DNA of 64,000 nt from CAZFOB01 sp964520325 (lineage in GTDB: Bacteria; Actinomycetota; JAICYB01), in NCBI GenBank assembly GCA_964520325.1, contig CAZFOB010000014.1:1-64000 (forward strand), read 5' to 3'. A program made the translations under genes and the position numbers. Each line of letters begins with the position of its first letter. Within the stretch, counting starts at the first letter, position 1. The notes beneath the pieces are model-generated. The model saw only the letters and a list, made by a program, of their open reading frames with translations. It was not told the origin of the DNA and ran no database searches. Below are positions 33,577 through 41,939 of this stretch, piece by piece.

Positions 33577-34882
33577 GCCGACCTGGGGTGCGCGCATCCC
33601 CGGCGGTCTCGCGAAAGAAGCCTGGGACTTCCTGCATTCGCTCCCGCACGACCGGTTCCTCTGGCCCTACGACATCGCCGGGACGATCGGGCACGTGCAC
33701 GGCCTCGACGCCGCTGGGATCCTCACCAAACAAGAAGCAGCGCAACTGAAGAAGGAGCTCCGGAGCATGAAGCAGCATCCGGAGCTCATCGAGGACACCG
33801 ACGAGGACGTTCATTCGGCGATCGAGCGAGTGCTCACCGAGCGTCTGCCGGACGTCGGCGCGAAGGTGCACACCGGGCGTTCTCGCAACGACCAAGTCGC
33901 AACCGCGCTTCGCTTGTGGACGAAGGACGCTCTGAACGATGTGCACGGCGCCGTCGTAGCCCTGATCGAGGCGCTGGCGACCTGCGCCGACAAAAACGCC
34001 ACCACTCTCGCCCCCGGCTACACCCACCTGCAGCGGGCGCAACCGATCACGATCGGGCATTGGCTGTGCGCGCACGGCTTCGCGTTCGCGCGCGACGTTG
34101 AGAGATTGGCGGCCGCCCGTGCGTCCGCAGACGTCTCGCCGCTGGGCGCGGGCGCTTTGGCAACGTCGACGTTCGGCATCGATCCGTCCGTCGCGCAGAA
34201 GCAGCTCGGATTCTCGGACGTGTTCGCGAACTCGATCGACGCGGTCTCCGACCGCGACTTCCTCGCCGACGGCGCCTACGCGTGCTCGATGGCGCTGGTG
34301 CACCTGTCACGACTGGCGGAAGAGATCATCCTGTGGTCGAGCAGCGAGTTCGGCTTCGTGAAGCTTCCGGATCGTTATGCGACGGGGTCGAGCATGATGC
34401 CGCAGAAGAAGAATCCGGATGTGGCCGAGCTCGCTCGCGGCACCACGGGTGTTGCGATCGGAGCGCTCACAGGCTTGCTCGTGACGCTCAAGGGCCTACC
34501 ACTCGCATACGACCGAGATCTGCAAACCGACAAACAGCATGTACGCGAGGTGTTCTCGAGGACCAGCGGCGCGTTCCGTGCGATGGCCGGCCTTATCGCC
34601 GGGCTGACGTTCGACACCAAACGCCTGTCCGAAGCTGTGTCCGATCCGGCGCTGCTCGCGACCGACATGGCCGAGGACCTCGTTCGCGGCGGCACGCCAT
34701 TCCGTCGGGCGTACGAACAGGTGGGTGCGAGCTTCCGGAAGAAGAAGCAGGACGCCCCGTCGAAGAGTGCTCCACGAGCTTCGGTACAAGCCCGGTCAAC
34801 CGCCGGGGGACCATCGAAGACGAGCGTGGAGGCACAGGTGCGACGGCTGCGAGCAGTTGCGCGAGGTGATGCCTCGCCCTGA
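33557..34882 (+). CDS. argH: Argininosuccinate lyase
   Basis: ArgH splits argininosuccinate to arginine and fumarate. The fumarase/aspartase family motifs are present: EDVHSAIERVLTERLPDVGAKVHTGRSRNDQVATA, GYTHLQRAQPITIGHW and the signature GSSMMPQKKNPDVAELAR. The 441-residue protein has a basic, Ser/Lys-rich C-terminal tail of about 50 residues (from about 392) in place of part of the usual end. GTG 33557 is the likely start; GTG 33560 is an alternative. It is the last gene of the operon. Confidence 0.94.
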   Translation: MVKKAPKPTWGARIPGGLAKEAWDFLHSLPHDRFLWPYDIAGTIGHVHGLDAAGILTKQEAAQLKKELRSMKQHPELIEDTDEDVHSAIERVLTERLPDVGAKVHTGRSRNDQVATALRLWTKDALNDVHGAVVALIEALATCADKNATTLAPGYTHLQRAQPITIGHWLCAHGFAFARDVERLAAARASADVSPLGAGALATSTFGIDPSVAQKQLGFSDVFANSIDAVSDRDFLADGAYACSMALVHLSRLAEEIILWSSSEFGFVKLPDRYATGSSMMPQKKNPDVAELARGTTGVAIGALTGLLVTLKGLPLAYDRDLQTDKQHVREVFSRTSGAFRAMAGLIAGLTFDTKRLSEAVSDPALLATDMAEDLVRGGTPFRRAYEQVGASFRKKKQDAPSKSAPRASVQARSTAGGPSKTSVEAQVRRLRAVARGDASP

Positions 34883-34887
34883 CATCG

Positions 34888-34937
34888 TCTGGCATGCATG
34901 GGGAAGCGTCGGCTAGAACGGAAGTCTCCATGCCAGA
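34888..34937. repeat. Inverted repeat after the arg operon
   Basis: TCTGGCATG (34888-34896) is complementary to CATGCCAGA (34929-34937), with a 32-nt loop. It starts 6 nt after argH. No T-tract follows. It could be part of a terminator or an operator ahead of the next gene, where TATAGG (34947-34952) is a -10 candidate. Confidence 0.45.
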
Positions 34938-35012
34938 GACGGTGCGTATAGGGTGGTTCAACTGCCGCGGGTATCGCTGGGCTTGGATGGCACTGAAGAG
35001 TAAGGAGACGAG

Positions 35013-36125
35013 TTGCATGGGCGTGGGCGGGTTCTCACTGAGCCGCAGATCGTCGTTGCCAGCTGTGCGTCAAGACGGTTGGTCCGCGGACTCGCAATCC
35101 TCATCCTTATCCTGATCGGCGGCCCCGGAGGCGACGCAGTCGGGGTCGCCAACTCTGTCGTTGACGCCTCTGGTTTGTCCGATGAGGCTCGCCGACTCGT
35201 CGTCGAGTACAACGAGCGCCCGTACAACGGCATCACTCGTTGGACTGCATATCCGATCCGCGTGTGGGCTGACGCGAACCATCCATCCGAAAACCTTCGT
35301 GACGCTGTGGAACTCTGGAATCAAGCACTCGGAGTGACCGGCGCGCGTTTTGAGGTCGCGGCGAACGAGGAGTCGGCAAACATCAGGTTCAGGGTTGGTC
35401 CTCGACCCTCGGGGTATCCAGGGTGCGGAAACGAAGGTCCGACGCGGATCCAGGACAACGTGATATCGGAAGGGCAGGGTACGCACTACTTCAACGAAGA
35501 CAGATGCAATCCCGCATCTTGGGATGGTGCCACTCGCGTACCGTTAGCGCACGGCATCGGTCACGTTCTAGGGCTTGCGGGCCACACGGCATCGGGAAGC
35601 GACGTCATGGGGACCCCGGAGGCTAGCTGGGGAATCAGCAACGATCTGCGAGAGGCGATGCGATTCATCTACAACTCGCCGCCGGGGGCAAGGGTAACGA
35701 CCTCGCCGTCCCCAACGCCCACGACCTCGCCGTCCCCGTCGACTTGGAACAGAACGGAACAAACAGACTCAGCGCTCATGTATTCGTCGAATTGGCAGCT
35801 ATCCAGCTCCCCTGCAGCATCAAGCGAGTCGTATCAGCGGTCGCGCAGAAAGGGTGCGAACGCGAGGTTTACCTTCGAGGGGACCGGTATCCGCTGGATC
35901 GGTGCGAAGTCGCCCAATGGGGGCATCGCTCGTGTTCTGGTGGACGGCGTTAGGGTTGGAAAGGTCGACCAATACGCATCGACGACCTCCTGGCAACAAA
36001 CCGTGCTCGAGAAGGTGGGACTGAGTCCGGGGTCCCACACCATCGAAGTCTGGGTAACGGGGCGCCTCAACCCGAGTGCGCGATCTGGGCGCTCGTATAT
36101 TGACGCATTCGAAGTTCTTCCATAG
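35013..36125 (+). CDS. Secreted metzincin-like protein lacking the catalytic Glu, with C-terminal sugar-binding-like domain
   Basis: A hydrophobic segment at about 24-38 predicts export. Residues 70-200 resemble a matrixin/M10 protease (IRVWADANHPSENLRDAVELWNQALG). The zinc motif is HGIGHVLGLAGH (180-191), followed by Met199 (Met-turn). The normal motif is HExxHxxGxxH; Gly181 replaces the catalytic Glu, so peptidase activity is unlikely though zinc may bind. A Thr/Ser/Pro linker (about 230-247) leads to a beta-rich C-terminal domain with TFEGTGIRWIGAKSPNGGIARVLVDG, typical of secreted carbohydrate-binding modules. TTG 35013, 5 nt after AAGGAG, is the start. It is not part of a conserved operon. 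Confidence 0.7.
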   Translation: MHGRGRVLTEPQIVVASCASRRLVRGLAILILILIGGPGGDAVGVANSVVDASGLSDEARRLVVEYNERPYNGITRWTAYPIRVWADANHPSENLRDAVELWNQALGVTGARFEVAANEESANIRFRVGPRPSGYPGCGNEGPTRIQDNVISEGQGTHYFNEDRCNPASWDGATRVPLAHGIGHVLGLAGHTASGSDVMGTPEASWGISNDLREAMRFIYNSPPGARVTTSPSPTPTTSPSPSTWNRTEQTDSALMYSSNWQLSSSPAASSESYQRSRRKGANARFTFEGTGIRWIGAKSPNGGIARVLVDGVRVGKVDQYASTTSWQQTVLEKVGLSPGSHTIEVWVTGRLNPSARSGRSYIDAFEVLP

Positions 36126-36242
36126 CGGCAGTTGGGAAAGCGCGTGCGACGATTGCGGATGCTCGCTCATGGTGGATCGTGACTCGCCAGGCGAACTTCG
36201 ATAACCCCCGATCTCGCTGGCTGGACGGAGTACCAGGGCTAC

Positions 36243-37622
36243 CTATCGGTAGAGGTCTTTCGCGGTGAAGGTGAGGACGTCAGACGGGACGCTACGCTCG
36301 ATCTTCTCCCTTGCGAAGAGCACGAACCGCATGTCATCGGCTCGGTTCGGCAGCGCCTCGGCGGCCCGTCGGAGCTGGTCGAGCTCACGCGACCCGGCGC
36401 TGGAGGCCCATTTCGCTGAGCCGGCGAGGACCACCTTGCGCCCGTCGACGCCGACGATGTCGATCTCGACCGCGCTGTCGCGACTCCACCAGCGTCCGAT
36501 CGCCGACGTGCGAACCGGGAGTTGGCCGGCGACTGCGCGACGACGCAGGAAGTCACGGCACATCTGTTCCCACGGCTCACCCATGTAGTCGCTCAAACCG
36601 GGGAGGATGGAGCGGTCCACGACCTCGCGACCCAGGCCGCGCGCGATGTCCGACCGTCGGCGGTAGACGAACCGGAACCAGAACGCGAGGAAGTTGTCGG
36701 CGATCTGGTAGACAACCTGCTTCGTTCGATCCGGGTTTGCTGTCACCGGGACGACACGCTCGATGAGACCAAAGGCCGTGAGCTTCGCGAGCTGTCGCTG
36801 GATATCGATGTCGGCGAAGTGTCGGAGTTTCGCATAGGTCCTGTGGCCCGACGCGATGCCGTGCAAGATGCGGAAGTACCCCGAAGCCTCGGGCAGTTCA
36901 CTCGTGAGAACGAACTCACCCTCGTCCACGAGCGGTGAGGACGGGTCCCCGAAGAGTGCTCGAAGATTCGTGATGTGGCCGCGGTCGTCACGCCAACGCT
37001 GCAGATAGACGGGCATTCCGCCCATCACGGCATGGGCGATGGCTCGCTCGACCGGCGACAGTCGGGGAGTGAACAGTGCAGCCTCGGCGTAGTCGAATGG
37101 ACGCACGTGCAATCGCAGGTCGATCCGGCCAAAGAGAGGCGCTCGTTCGGCCTGTAGGCGCTCCATGGTCGTCACCGCGGAACCGCAGAGCACAAGCTTC
37201 AGTTTCGAAGCCCTGCCCGTCTGGTCCCAGAAGCGCTGGAGGATCGAAGGAAGCGCCAGCTCGGCTTCGACCAAGTAGGGGAACTCGTCGAGGACGACGA
37301 GGAGTCGTTGCCGGCGGGCGCGCTCAGCCAGGTAGTCGAACGCCGACCCCCAGCTCGGAAAGTCACCGTGAGCCAGAAGATCGCCGGCCTTGGGCCGAAG
37401 ACCTCGACGAGCAGCTTCTGAGAACCCCCGGAGCTCGGTCCCCGACGCCTGCTGCGTGGCCCCGTAGAAGATCGCGCGTTTCCCGGCGACGAAACGACCG
37501 AGGAGTCTCGTCTTGCCGGTCCTGCGTCGCCCCCACACCATCACGAGGTCGGCACCCGCCGACTTCCAGCTGCGCTCAAGAGCGGCGATCTCGGCTTCTC
37601 GATTCAAGAACATGTTCGACAT
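36243..37622 (-). CDS. AAA ATPase with DUF234 C-terminal domain
   Basis: A 459-residue protein of the archaeal-type ATPase family. Walker A is GRRRTGKTR (31-39), Walker B is LLVVLDEFPY (about 108-117), and LVLCGSAVTTM is the sensor region. A winged-helix stretch follows (YAKLRHFADIDIQRQLAKLTAFGLIERV). The C-terminal DUF234 domain contains a nuclease-like fold, EIDIVGVDGRKVVLAGSAKW, in which the usual E-x-K reads S-A-K, so any nuclease site looks degraded. Such proteins are common in accessory regions and their role is unclear. ATG 37622 or 37613 may start it. Confidence 0.82.
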   Translation of the reverse strand: MSNMFLNREAEIAALERSWKSAGADLVMVWGRRRTGKTRLLGRFVAGKRAIFYGATQQASGTELRGFSEAARRGLRPKAGDLLAHGDFPSWGSAFDYLAERARRQRLLVVLDEFPYLVEAELALPSILQRFWDQTGRASKLKLVLCGSAVTTMERLQAERAPLFGRIDLRLHVRPFDYAEAALFTPRLSPVERAIAHAVMGGMPVYLQRWRDDRGHITNLRALFGDPSSPLVDEGEFVLTSELPEASGYFRILHGIASGHRTYAKLRHFADIDIQRQLAKLTAFGLIERVVPVTANPDRTKQVVYQIADNFLAFWFRFVYRRRSDIARGLGREVVDRSILPGLSDYMGEPWEQMCRDFLRRRAVAGQLPVRTSAIGRWWSRDSAVEIDIVGVDGRKVVLAGSAKWASSAGSRELDQLRRAAEALPNRADDMRFVLFAREKIERSVPSDVLTFTAKDLYR

Positions 37623-37628
37623 ACAACC

Positions 37629-37658
37629 AGTATGCCATACAACGTGTACGTCACACGT
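37629..37658 (-). promoter_or_regulatory. Operator-like palindromes and -10 of the AAA ATPase
   Basis: GTATG-C-CATAC (37630-37640) is a perfect odd palindrome. ACGTGT/ACACGT (37642-37647 with 37653-37658) is a second one with a 5-nt spacer. On the minus strand CATACT (37634-37629) ends 6 nt before ATG 37622, so a repressor on the first palindrome would cover the -10. Confidence 0.5.
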
Positions 37659-37672
37659 GTTAGGGCGCGACG

Positions 37673-38944
37673 TTACACGTAGCCGCGGAGGCGCACCGCG
37701 TGTGCAACGCGCTGCACGCCGAGACAGAACGCCGCTTCACGCCACGTGGCCTTCTCGTGGGTCTGCTTGAAGCCCGCGACGTCGGCGAACATCTTCGTCA
37801 TGATCTTGCGGAGCTCGGTGTTCACCCGTTCTTCGTCCCACCGGTACTGCTGGATGTTCTGCGTCCACTCGAAGTACGACACGGTGACGCCGCCCGAGTT
37901 GGCCATGATGTCCGGGAGAACGGTGACGCCTTTCTCAACGAGGATCGCGTCGGCCTCCGGCGTTACAGGGTGGTTCGCCGCTTCGACGACCACGCGCGCG
38001 TTGACCCTGTCGGCGTTGCGCGCGTGGATCACACCGCCGAGCGCGGCCGGGATGAGCCAGTCGACGGGCAAGAGGAGGAGCTCTTCATTCGAAACCGGAT
38101 CGCTGCCAGGGAAGTCGACCACCGAACCGGTGTCCTTCGAGTGCGCGAGCACGGCCGGGATTTCGAGACCGCCTGGGTTGTGGATCCCACCGCGAACGTC
38201 GGAGACGGCGACGACCTTGCACCCGTGCTCGACGATCAGCCGTGCCGTCCACGAGCCGACGTTGCCGAACCCCTGGATAGCGACGGTTGCGCCTTCCAGC
38301 GCTTTGCCGAGATGTTTCGCGGCCTCTTCGACGACGATGACGACCCCACGTCCTGTGGCGGCTTCGCGTCCGTACGATCCGCCGAGCTCGACCGGCTTGC
38401 CCGTCACGATCGCCGGCGTGTAGCCGTAGCGCTGGCCGTAGGCGTCCATCATCCAGGCCATCGTCTGCGCGTTGGTGTTGAGATCGGGGGCCGGGATGTC
38501 GCGGTTGACACCGAGCACGTAGCCGATCGCTTGCGTGAAACGCCGTGTCATCCGCTGGAGTTCGTTCTCCGACATCAGGTGCGGTTCGCACTTGATGCCG
38601 CCCTTCGCGCCACCGAAGGGCACGTCGACGAGCGCGGTCTTCCAGGTCATGAGCGCGGCGAGTGCGCGCACCTCGTCGATGTCGGCAGAGCTGTGGTACC
38701 GGATGCCGCCCTTGTACGGTCCGCGCGCACCGTTGTGCTGCACGCGGTAGCCCATGAAGACGTAGACACCACCGTCGTCCATCCGCACCGGCACCTGGAC
38801 GCTGATCTCTCGGTAGGACGAACGGAGGATCTCGCGCATGTCCTCTTCGAGGCCGATCCAGTTGGCCGCACGCTCGAAGAACATGACCACAGCCGCGTTC
38901 GGGTTCGTCTCGTGAAGTGGCTGCCGGGGTAGCGTTTGCGTCAA
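37673..38944 (-). CDS. gdhA: Glutamate dehydrogenase
   Basis: GDH interconverts glutamate and 2-oxoglutarate plus ammonia. The start TTG at 38944 gives 423 residues beginning MTQTLPRQPLHETNPNAAVV. Motifs are YRVQHNGARGPYKGGIRYH, the catalytic Lys in VPFGGAKGGI, PAPDLNTN, the NAD(P) site AIQGFGNVGSW and VVEAANHPVTPEAD. A longer frame continues upstream without homology, so the TTG (or ATG 38884) is the likely start. The start codon abuts the ATG of mpg on the other strand. Confidence 0.93.
   Translation of the reverse strand: MTQTLPRQPLHETNPNAAVVMFFERAANWIGLEEDMREILRSSYREISVQVPVRMDDGGVYVFMGYRVQHNGARGPYKGGIRYHSSADIDEVRALAALMTWKTALVDVPFGGAKGGIKCEPHLMSENELQRMTRRFTQAIGYVLGVNRDIPAPDLNTNAQTMAWMMDAYGQRYGYTPAIVTGKPVELGGSYGREAATGRGVVIVVEEAAKHLGKALEGATVAIQGFGNVGSWTARLIVEHGCKVVAVSDVRGGIHNPGGLEIPAVLAHSKDTGSVVDFPGSDPVSNEELLLLPVDWLIPAALGGVIHARNADRVNARVVVEAANHPVTPEADAILVEKGVTVLPDIMANSGGVTVSYFEWTQNIQQYRWDEERVNTELRKIMTKMFADVAGFKQTHEKATWREAAFCLGVQRVAHAVRLRGYV
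38930..38935 (+). promoter_or_regulatory. -10 of mpg inside gdhA
   Basis: TAGCGT ends 9 nt before ATG 38945 and lies within the first codons of the divergent gdhA gene. Confidence 0.4.
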
Positions 38945-39568
38945 ATGGTTCCCCCCGTCGTACCCGAGTTCGATGACCCGCTCGAACGCATCTTCTACGA
39001 GCGCCCGGCGACCGACGTTGCGCAAGACCTGCTGGGATGCTACTTGCTTCACAAGCGCGCAGGTCGTATCGCCGGCGGACGCATCGTCGAGGTCGAGGCC
39101 TACGGCGGGCCGGGTGATCCGGGCTCCCACGCCGACCGTGCTCCCCACGGCCGCGCGCGGCTGATGTTCGGACCGCCGGGCGTGGCCTACGTCTATTTCA
39201 CGTACGGGATGCATCACTGCATCAACGCGGTGACGGAGCCGCAAGGGCGCGCGAGTGCGGTTCTTCTTCGCGCGCTCGAGCCCGTGTGGGGAGAGAGGGC
39301 CATGCGCAACGGCGCGCCCGCCGGCCTTGCCGACCACCTCGTGACCTCGGGTCCCGGACGCCTTACGCGTGCACTTGCCATCGACCGCACGCACAACGGT
39401 TCTGATCTCGTCGGTGGTCCTATACGCATCGTGCGTGGATGTAAGGACCCCGGGCAGATCAGGAAGAGTGGCCGGATCGGACTCTCGACAGACGACGATC
39501 GGGAATGGCGATTCTTCCTCGACAGTCCGTCGGTCAGTCGCAGCCCCCGCCGCGGTAGGAGACCCTGA
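38945..39568 (+). CDS. mpg: 3-methyladenine DNA glycosylase (AAG/MPG family)
   Basis: This enzyme removes alkylated purines and hypoxanthine from DNA. The 207-residue protein shows LLGCYLLHKR, the catalytic Glu segment RIVEVEAYGGPGDPGSHA, and VYFTYGMHHCINAV. The C-terminal half includes GPGRLTRALAID and RIGLST. ATG 38945 is preferred; an in-frame TTG at 38936 is also possible. Its 3' end overlaps the penicillin-binding protein gene by 35 nt on the opposite strand. Confidence 0.9.
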   Translation: MVPPVVPEFDDPLERIFYERPATDVAQDLLGCYLLHKRAGRIAGGRIVEVEAYGGPGDPGSHADRAPHGRARLMFGPPGVAYVYFTYGMHHCINAVTEPQGRASAVLLRALEPVWGERAMRNGAPAGLADHLVTSGPGRLTRALAIDRTHNGSDLVGGPIRIVRGCKDPGQIRKSGRIGLSTDDDREWRFFLDSPSVSRSPRRGRRP

Positions 39569-41903
39569 CGCTCGAGCCCTTGTCGGCAGCGGTCCCGGCG
39601 TCGGGGCTCTGCGCGTAGACGTCGTGCAGCCGTGCCTCGCCTGACGGATCGCAACCACGATGGAGGGTGGTCTCGAAGCCGGCAGCTCTGAGCTTGGATC
39701 GAGCATCGCCGAACGAGACGCCGATCACCGACGGGACGGTGCCGGGCTCGGTCTCGAGCTCGTTTTCGGACGGCGATCCGCTCGGCGTCGGGCTCGGACT
39801 TGGTGAGGCCGGTGCCGTCACGACGCCGCTGAAGAGGGCCCGGGGCGGTGCTTTGAAGTCGACGACCGGGACGTCCTTCAGTGCTCCCGTCATGAAGTCG
39901 TGCCAGATCATGGCGGGGAACGACCCGCCGGTGATGCGCGTCGGGTAGCCGTTGCTCGGCACCATCGACTCGATGCCCGAGCACGGCGCCGGACACGGGT
40001 TTCCGATCCATACCACGGCCGCGAGTTGTGGGGTGTAGCCCGCGAGCCATGCGTCACGCCAGCCTTGGGATGTGCCGGTCTTGCCGGCGGCCGGACGGTC
40101 GAGCGCTGCGCGGGTTCCCGTTCCCCGTGCGAAGACCTGCCGAAGTGCGTACGTCACGCCGCGGGCCACTCCCGGCGGAACCGCTTTCAGCGTGCTCGGA
40201 TCCGCGTCGTAGAGCACGCGGCCCTGTGCGTCCTCGATGCGAACGATGGCCGTCGGCTCCACGCGCGTGCCGTCGTTCGCGAGGGTCGAGTACGCCGACG
40301 CCATATCGAGAGGTGAGACCTCTTTCGCGCCGAGCGCGATCGCCGGGACGTTGTCGGCGGGGATGCATCCGTCGTGCTGCAGATACTTGCCGCCGCAGCG
40401 CTTCCTGAGCTCTTCCGGGGTCGGGAAGCTGATGCCCATCCGACGCGCGGTCTGCGCGACACGTGCAGCGCCCAGGAATGCGTCACCATCGCCGACGCCT
40501 TCGACCTCGAGCCGTGCGAAGACTGCGTTGACCGAACGCGCCGTCCCGTCGATGAGGGTGAGATTGCCGCCGCCGGCTCCGTCGTAGTTACTGACCTTCC
40601 ACGGTGCGCTGTTCGCGATCGGGTACGTGAACGGATCGCTCGCATAGGTCTGGTGGAGCGCCACCCCGCGTGCGAGCGCGGCCGTGAGGACGAACGGTTT
40701 GAAGGCCGAGCCGGCCTGGCGTCCCGATCCTCCGCCGTAATTGCCGAGTGCGAGGTTGAGTTTCGCGAGACGGCAAAGATGGGTCTTCTGTTCGGAAGCC
40801 TTCTCGCACGACGGGTAGTAGTCGCGGCCCCCGATGAGAGCGCGGATGTAGCCGGTGCCCGGCTCGATCGCGGCGAGCGCGACGGAGAGACGGTCGAGGT
40901 CCTTGGGGATGACATCCGCAACGGCGTCGTTCGCGGCCTTCTGCGCCTTGGGGTCGAGCGTGGTGTAGATGCGCAAGCCGCGCAGGTAGACGTTGCGAGA
41001 GCGCTCCTCGAACGATGCGCCGAGGAAATCGAAGCGCGGATCGAGAGCCTGCGACCGGCTGTTGCGAAGGACGCCGATCTGTCTCAGGACGAGATCGACG
41101 AAGTAGGGCTGCTTCCAGATCTGTTCGCCGGCCGGCTCGATCAGCAGATCGCTTGAGACAGCGTCATCGGCCCGCTCGTCGGTGACCATGTCGAGCTTGC
41201 GCATGCGTGCGATGACGTAGTTCCGGCGATCCGTCGCCTCTTTCAAGCGCGTCTTGCGGCGAGACGGCGGGTCGCTCGGGTTGAACTCGTAGCTGGCGGG
41301 CTCGTGGATGAGCCCGGCGAGGAACGCACTCTGTGCGAGCGTGAGCTCGGATGCTGACGTCTTGAAGTAGGAGTTGGACGCCGTCTCGACGCCGTACATG
41401 CCACGGCCGAGGTAGATGGTGTTGAGGTACATCTCGAGGAGCTCGCGCTTGGTGTACTGCCGCTCGAGCTGCAACGTGACGCGCGCCTCGGCGATCTTGC
41501 GATCGAGTGTCCGGGCCGGTCGTGGGAAGTAGAGGTTCTTCGCGAGCTGCTGGGAGATCGTCGATCCGCCCTGCGTGCCGGTGCCGGCTTTCCGGAAGTT
41601 GCTCAGCGCCGCGCGTGTGATCGAGCGGAGGTCGAGTCCTTGGTGCTGCCAAAAGCGCTCGTCCTCCACGGCCACGACGGCGTCCCGCATGTGTTTTGGG
41701 ATCTGATCGAGCGAAGCGATGTCGCGGTTGATCTCGCCGTGGAGGTCGGCGATGACGTTGCCCTTGACGTCGAAGACCTTGGAGGTTGCGACCGTGAGCC
41801 GCTCGAGCGCCTCTTCGGTTGAGAGTGGTTCCAGGCGCCCGCACGCGCTCGAGATGAGCGCGACGACGATCACGAGGGCAACCAGTATGCGGCGGCGCGT
41901 CAT
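39534..41903 (-). CDS. Class A penicillin-binding protein with lipobox and one PASTA domain
   Basis: A bifunctional peptidoglycan polymerase and cross-linker of 789 residues. The N-terminus (VIVVALISSAC) ends in a lipobox with Cys21, suggesting lipid anchoring rather than the usual membrane helix. GT51 motifs are EDERFWQHQGLDLRSITRA, GGSTISQQLAKNLYF and RKIAEA. Transpeptidase motifs are SAFKP (SxxK), SVN (SxN) and KTGTS (KTG). A Ser/Pro linker leads to a single C-terminal PASTA repeat (VPSVIGVSFGDARSKLRAAGFE). The gene is divergent from tyrS, whose -10 overlaps its own. Confidence 0.93.
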   Translation of the reverse strand: MTRRRILVALVIVVALISSACGRLEPLSTEEALERLTVATSKVFDVKGNVIADLHGEINRDIASLDQIPKHMRDAVVAVEDERFWQHQGLDLRSITRAALSNFRKAGTGTQGGSTISQQLAKNLYFPRPARTLDRKIAEARVTLQLERQYTKRELLEMYLNTIYLGRGMYGVETASNSYFKTSASELTLAQSAFLAGLIHEPASYEFNPSDPPSRRKTRLKEATDRRNYVIARMRKLDMVTDERADDAVSSDLLIEPAGEQIWKQPYFVDLVLRQIGVLRNSRSQALDPRFDFLGASFEERSRNVYLRGLRIYTTLDPKAQKAANDAVADVIPKDLDRLSVALAAIEPGTGYIRALIGGRDYYPSCEKASEQKTHLCRLAKLNLALGNYGGGSGRQAGSAFKPFVLTAALARGVALHQTYASDPFTYPIANSAPWKVSNYDGAGGGNLTLIDGTARSVNAVFARLEVEGVGDGDAFLGAARVAQTARRMGISFPTPEELRKRCGGKYLQHDGCIPADNVPAIALGAKEVSPLDMASAYSTLANDGTRVEPTAIVRIEDAQGRVLYDADPSTLKAVPPGVARGVTYALRQVFARGTGTRAALDRPAAGKTGTSQGWRDAWLAGYTPQLAAVVWIGNPCPAPCSGIESMVPSNGYPTRITGGSFPAMIWHDFMTGALKDVPVVDFKAPPRALFSGVVTAPASPSPSPTPSGSPSENELETEPGTVPSVIGVSFGDARSKLRAAGFETTLHRGCDPSGEARLHDVYAQSPDAGTAADKGSSVRVSYRGGGCD

Positions 41904-41923
41904 CAGGGTTCCCCGGGGGGTCG

Positions 41924-41931
41924 CCTATAGT
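41924..41931. promoter_or_regulatory. Overlapping divergent -10 elements between the PBP gene and tyrS
   Basis: CCTATAGT contains TATAGT on the plus strand (41926-41931, ending 8 nt before the tyrS GTG) and TATAGG on the minus strand (41929-41924, 20 nt from the PBP ATG). The two promoters should be mutually exclusive. Confidence 0.6.
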
Positions 41932-41939
41932 TCTACACC

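Noticed and set aside
34783..34881. Frameshift or truncation at the argH C-terminus
   Set aside because: The basic tail is unusual but all catalytic motifs precede it and the frame stays open. It is treated as a natural extension.
35017..35115. Short ATG frame (MGVGGFSLSRR...) starting after the AAGGAG of the metzincin-like gene
   Set aside because: It is 32 codons long and not protein-like. TTG 35013 in the neighbouring frame has better SD spacing and leads into a signal peptide.
37700..38932. Plus-strand frame of 410 codons opposite gdhA
   Set aside because: It is fully antisense to a clear glutamate dehydrogenase and has an Asp/Val/His-rich composition typical of a mirror frame.
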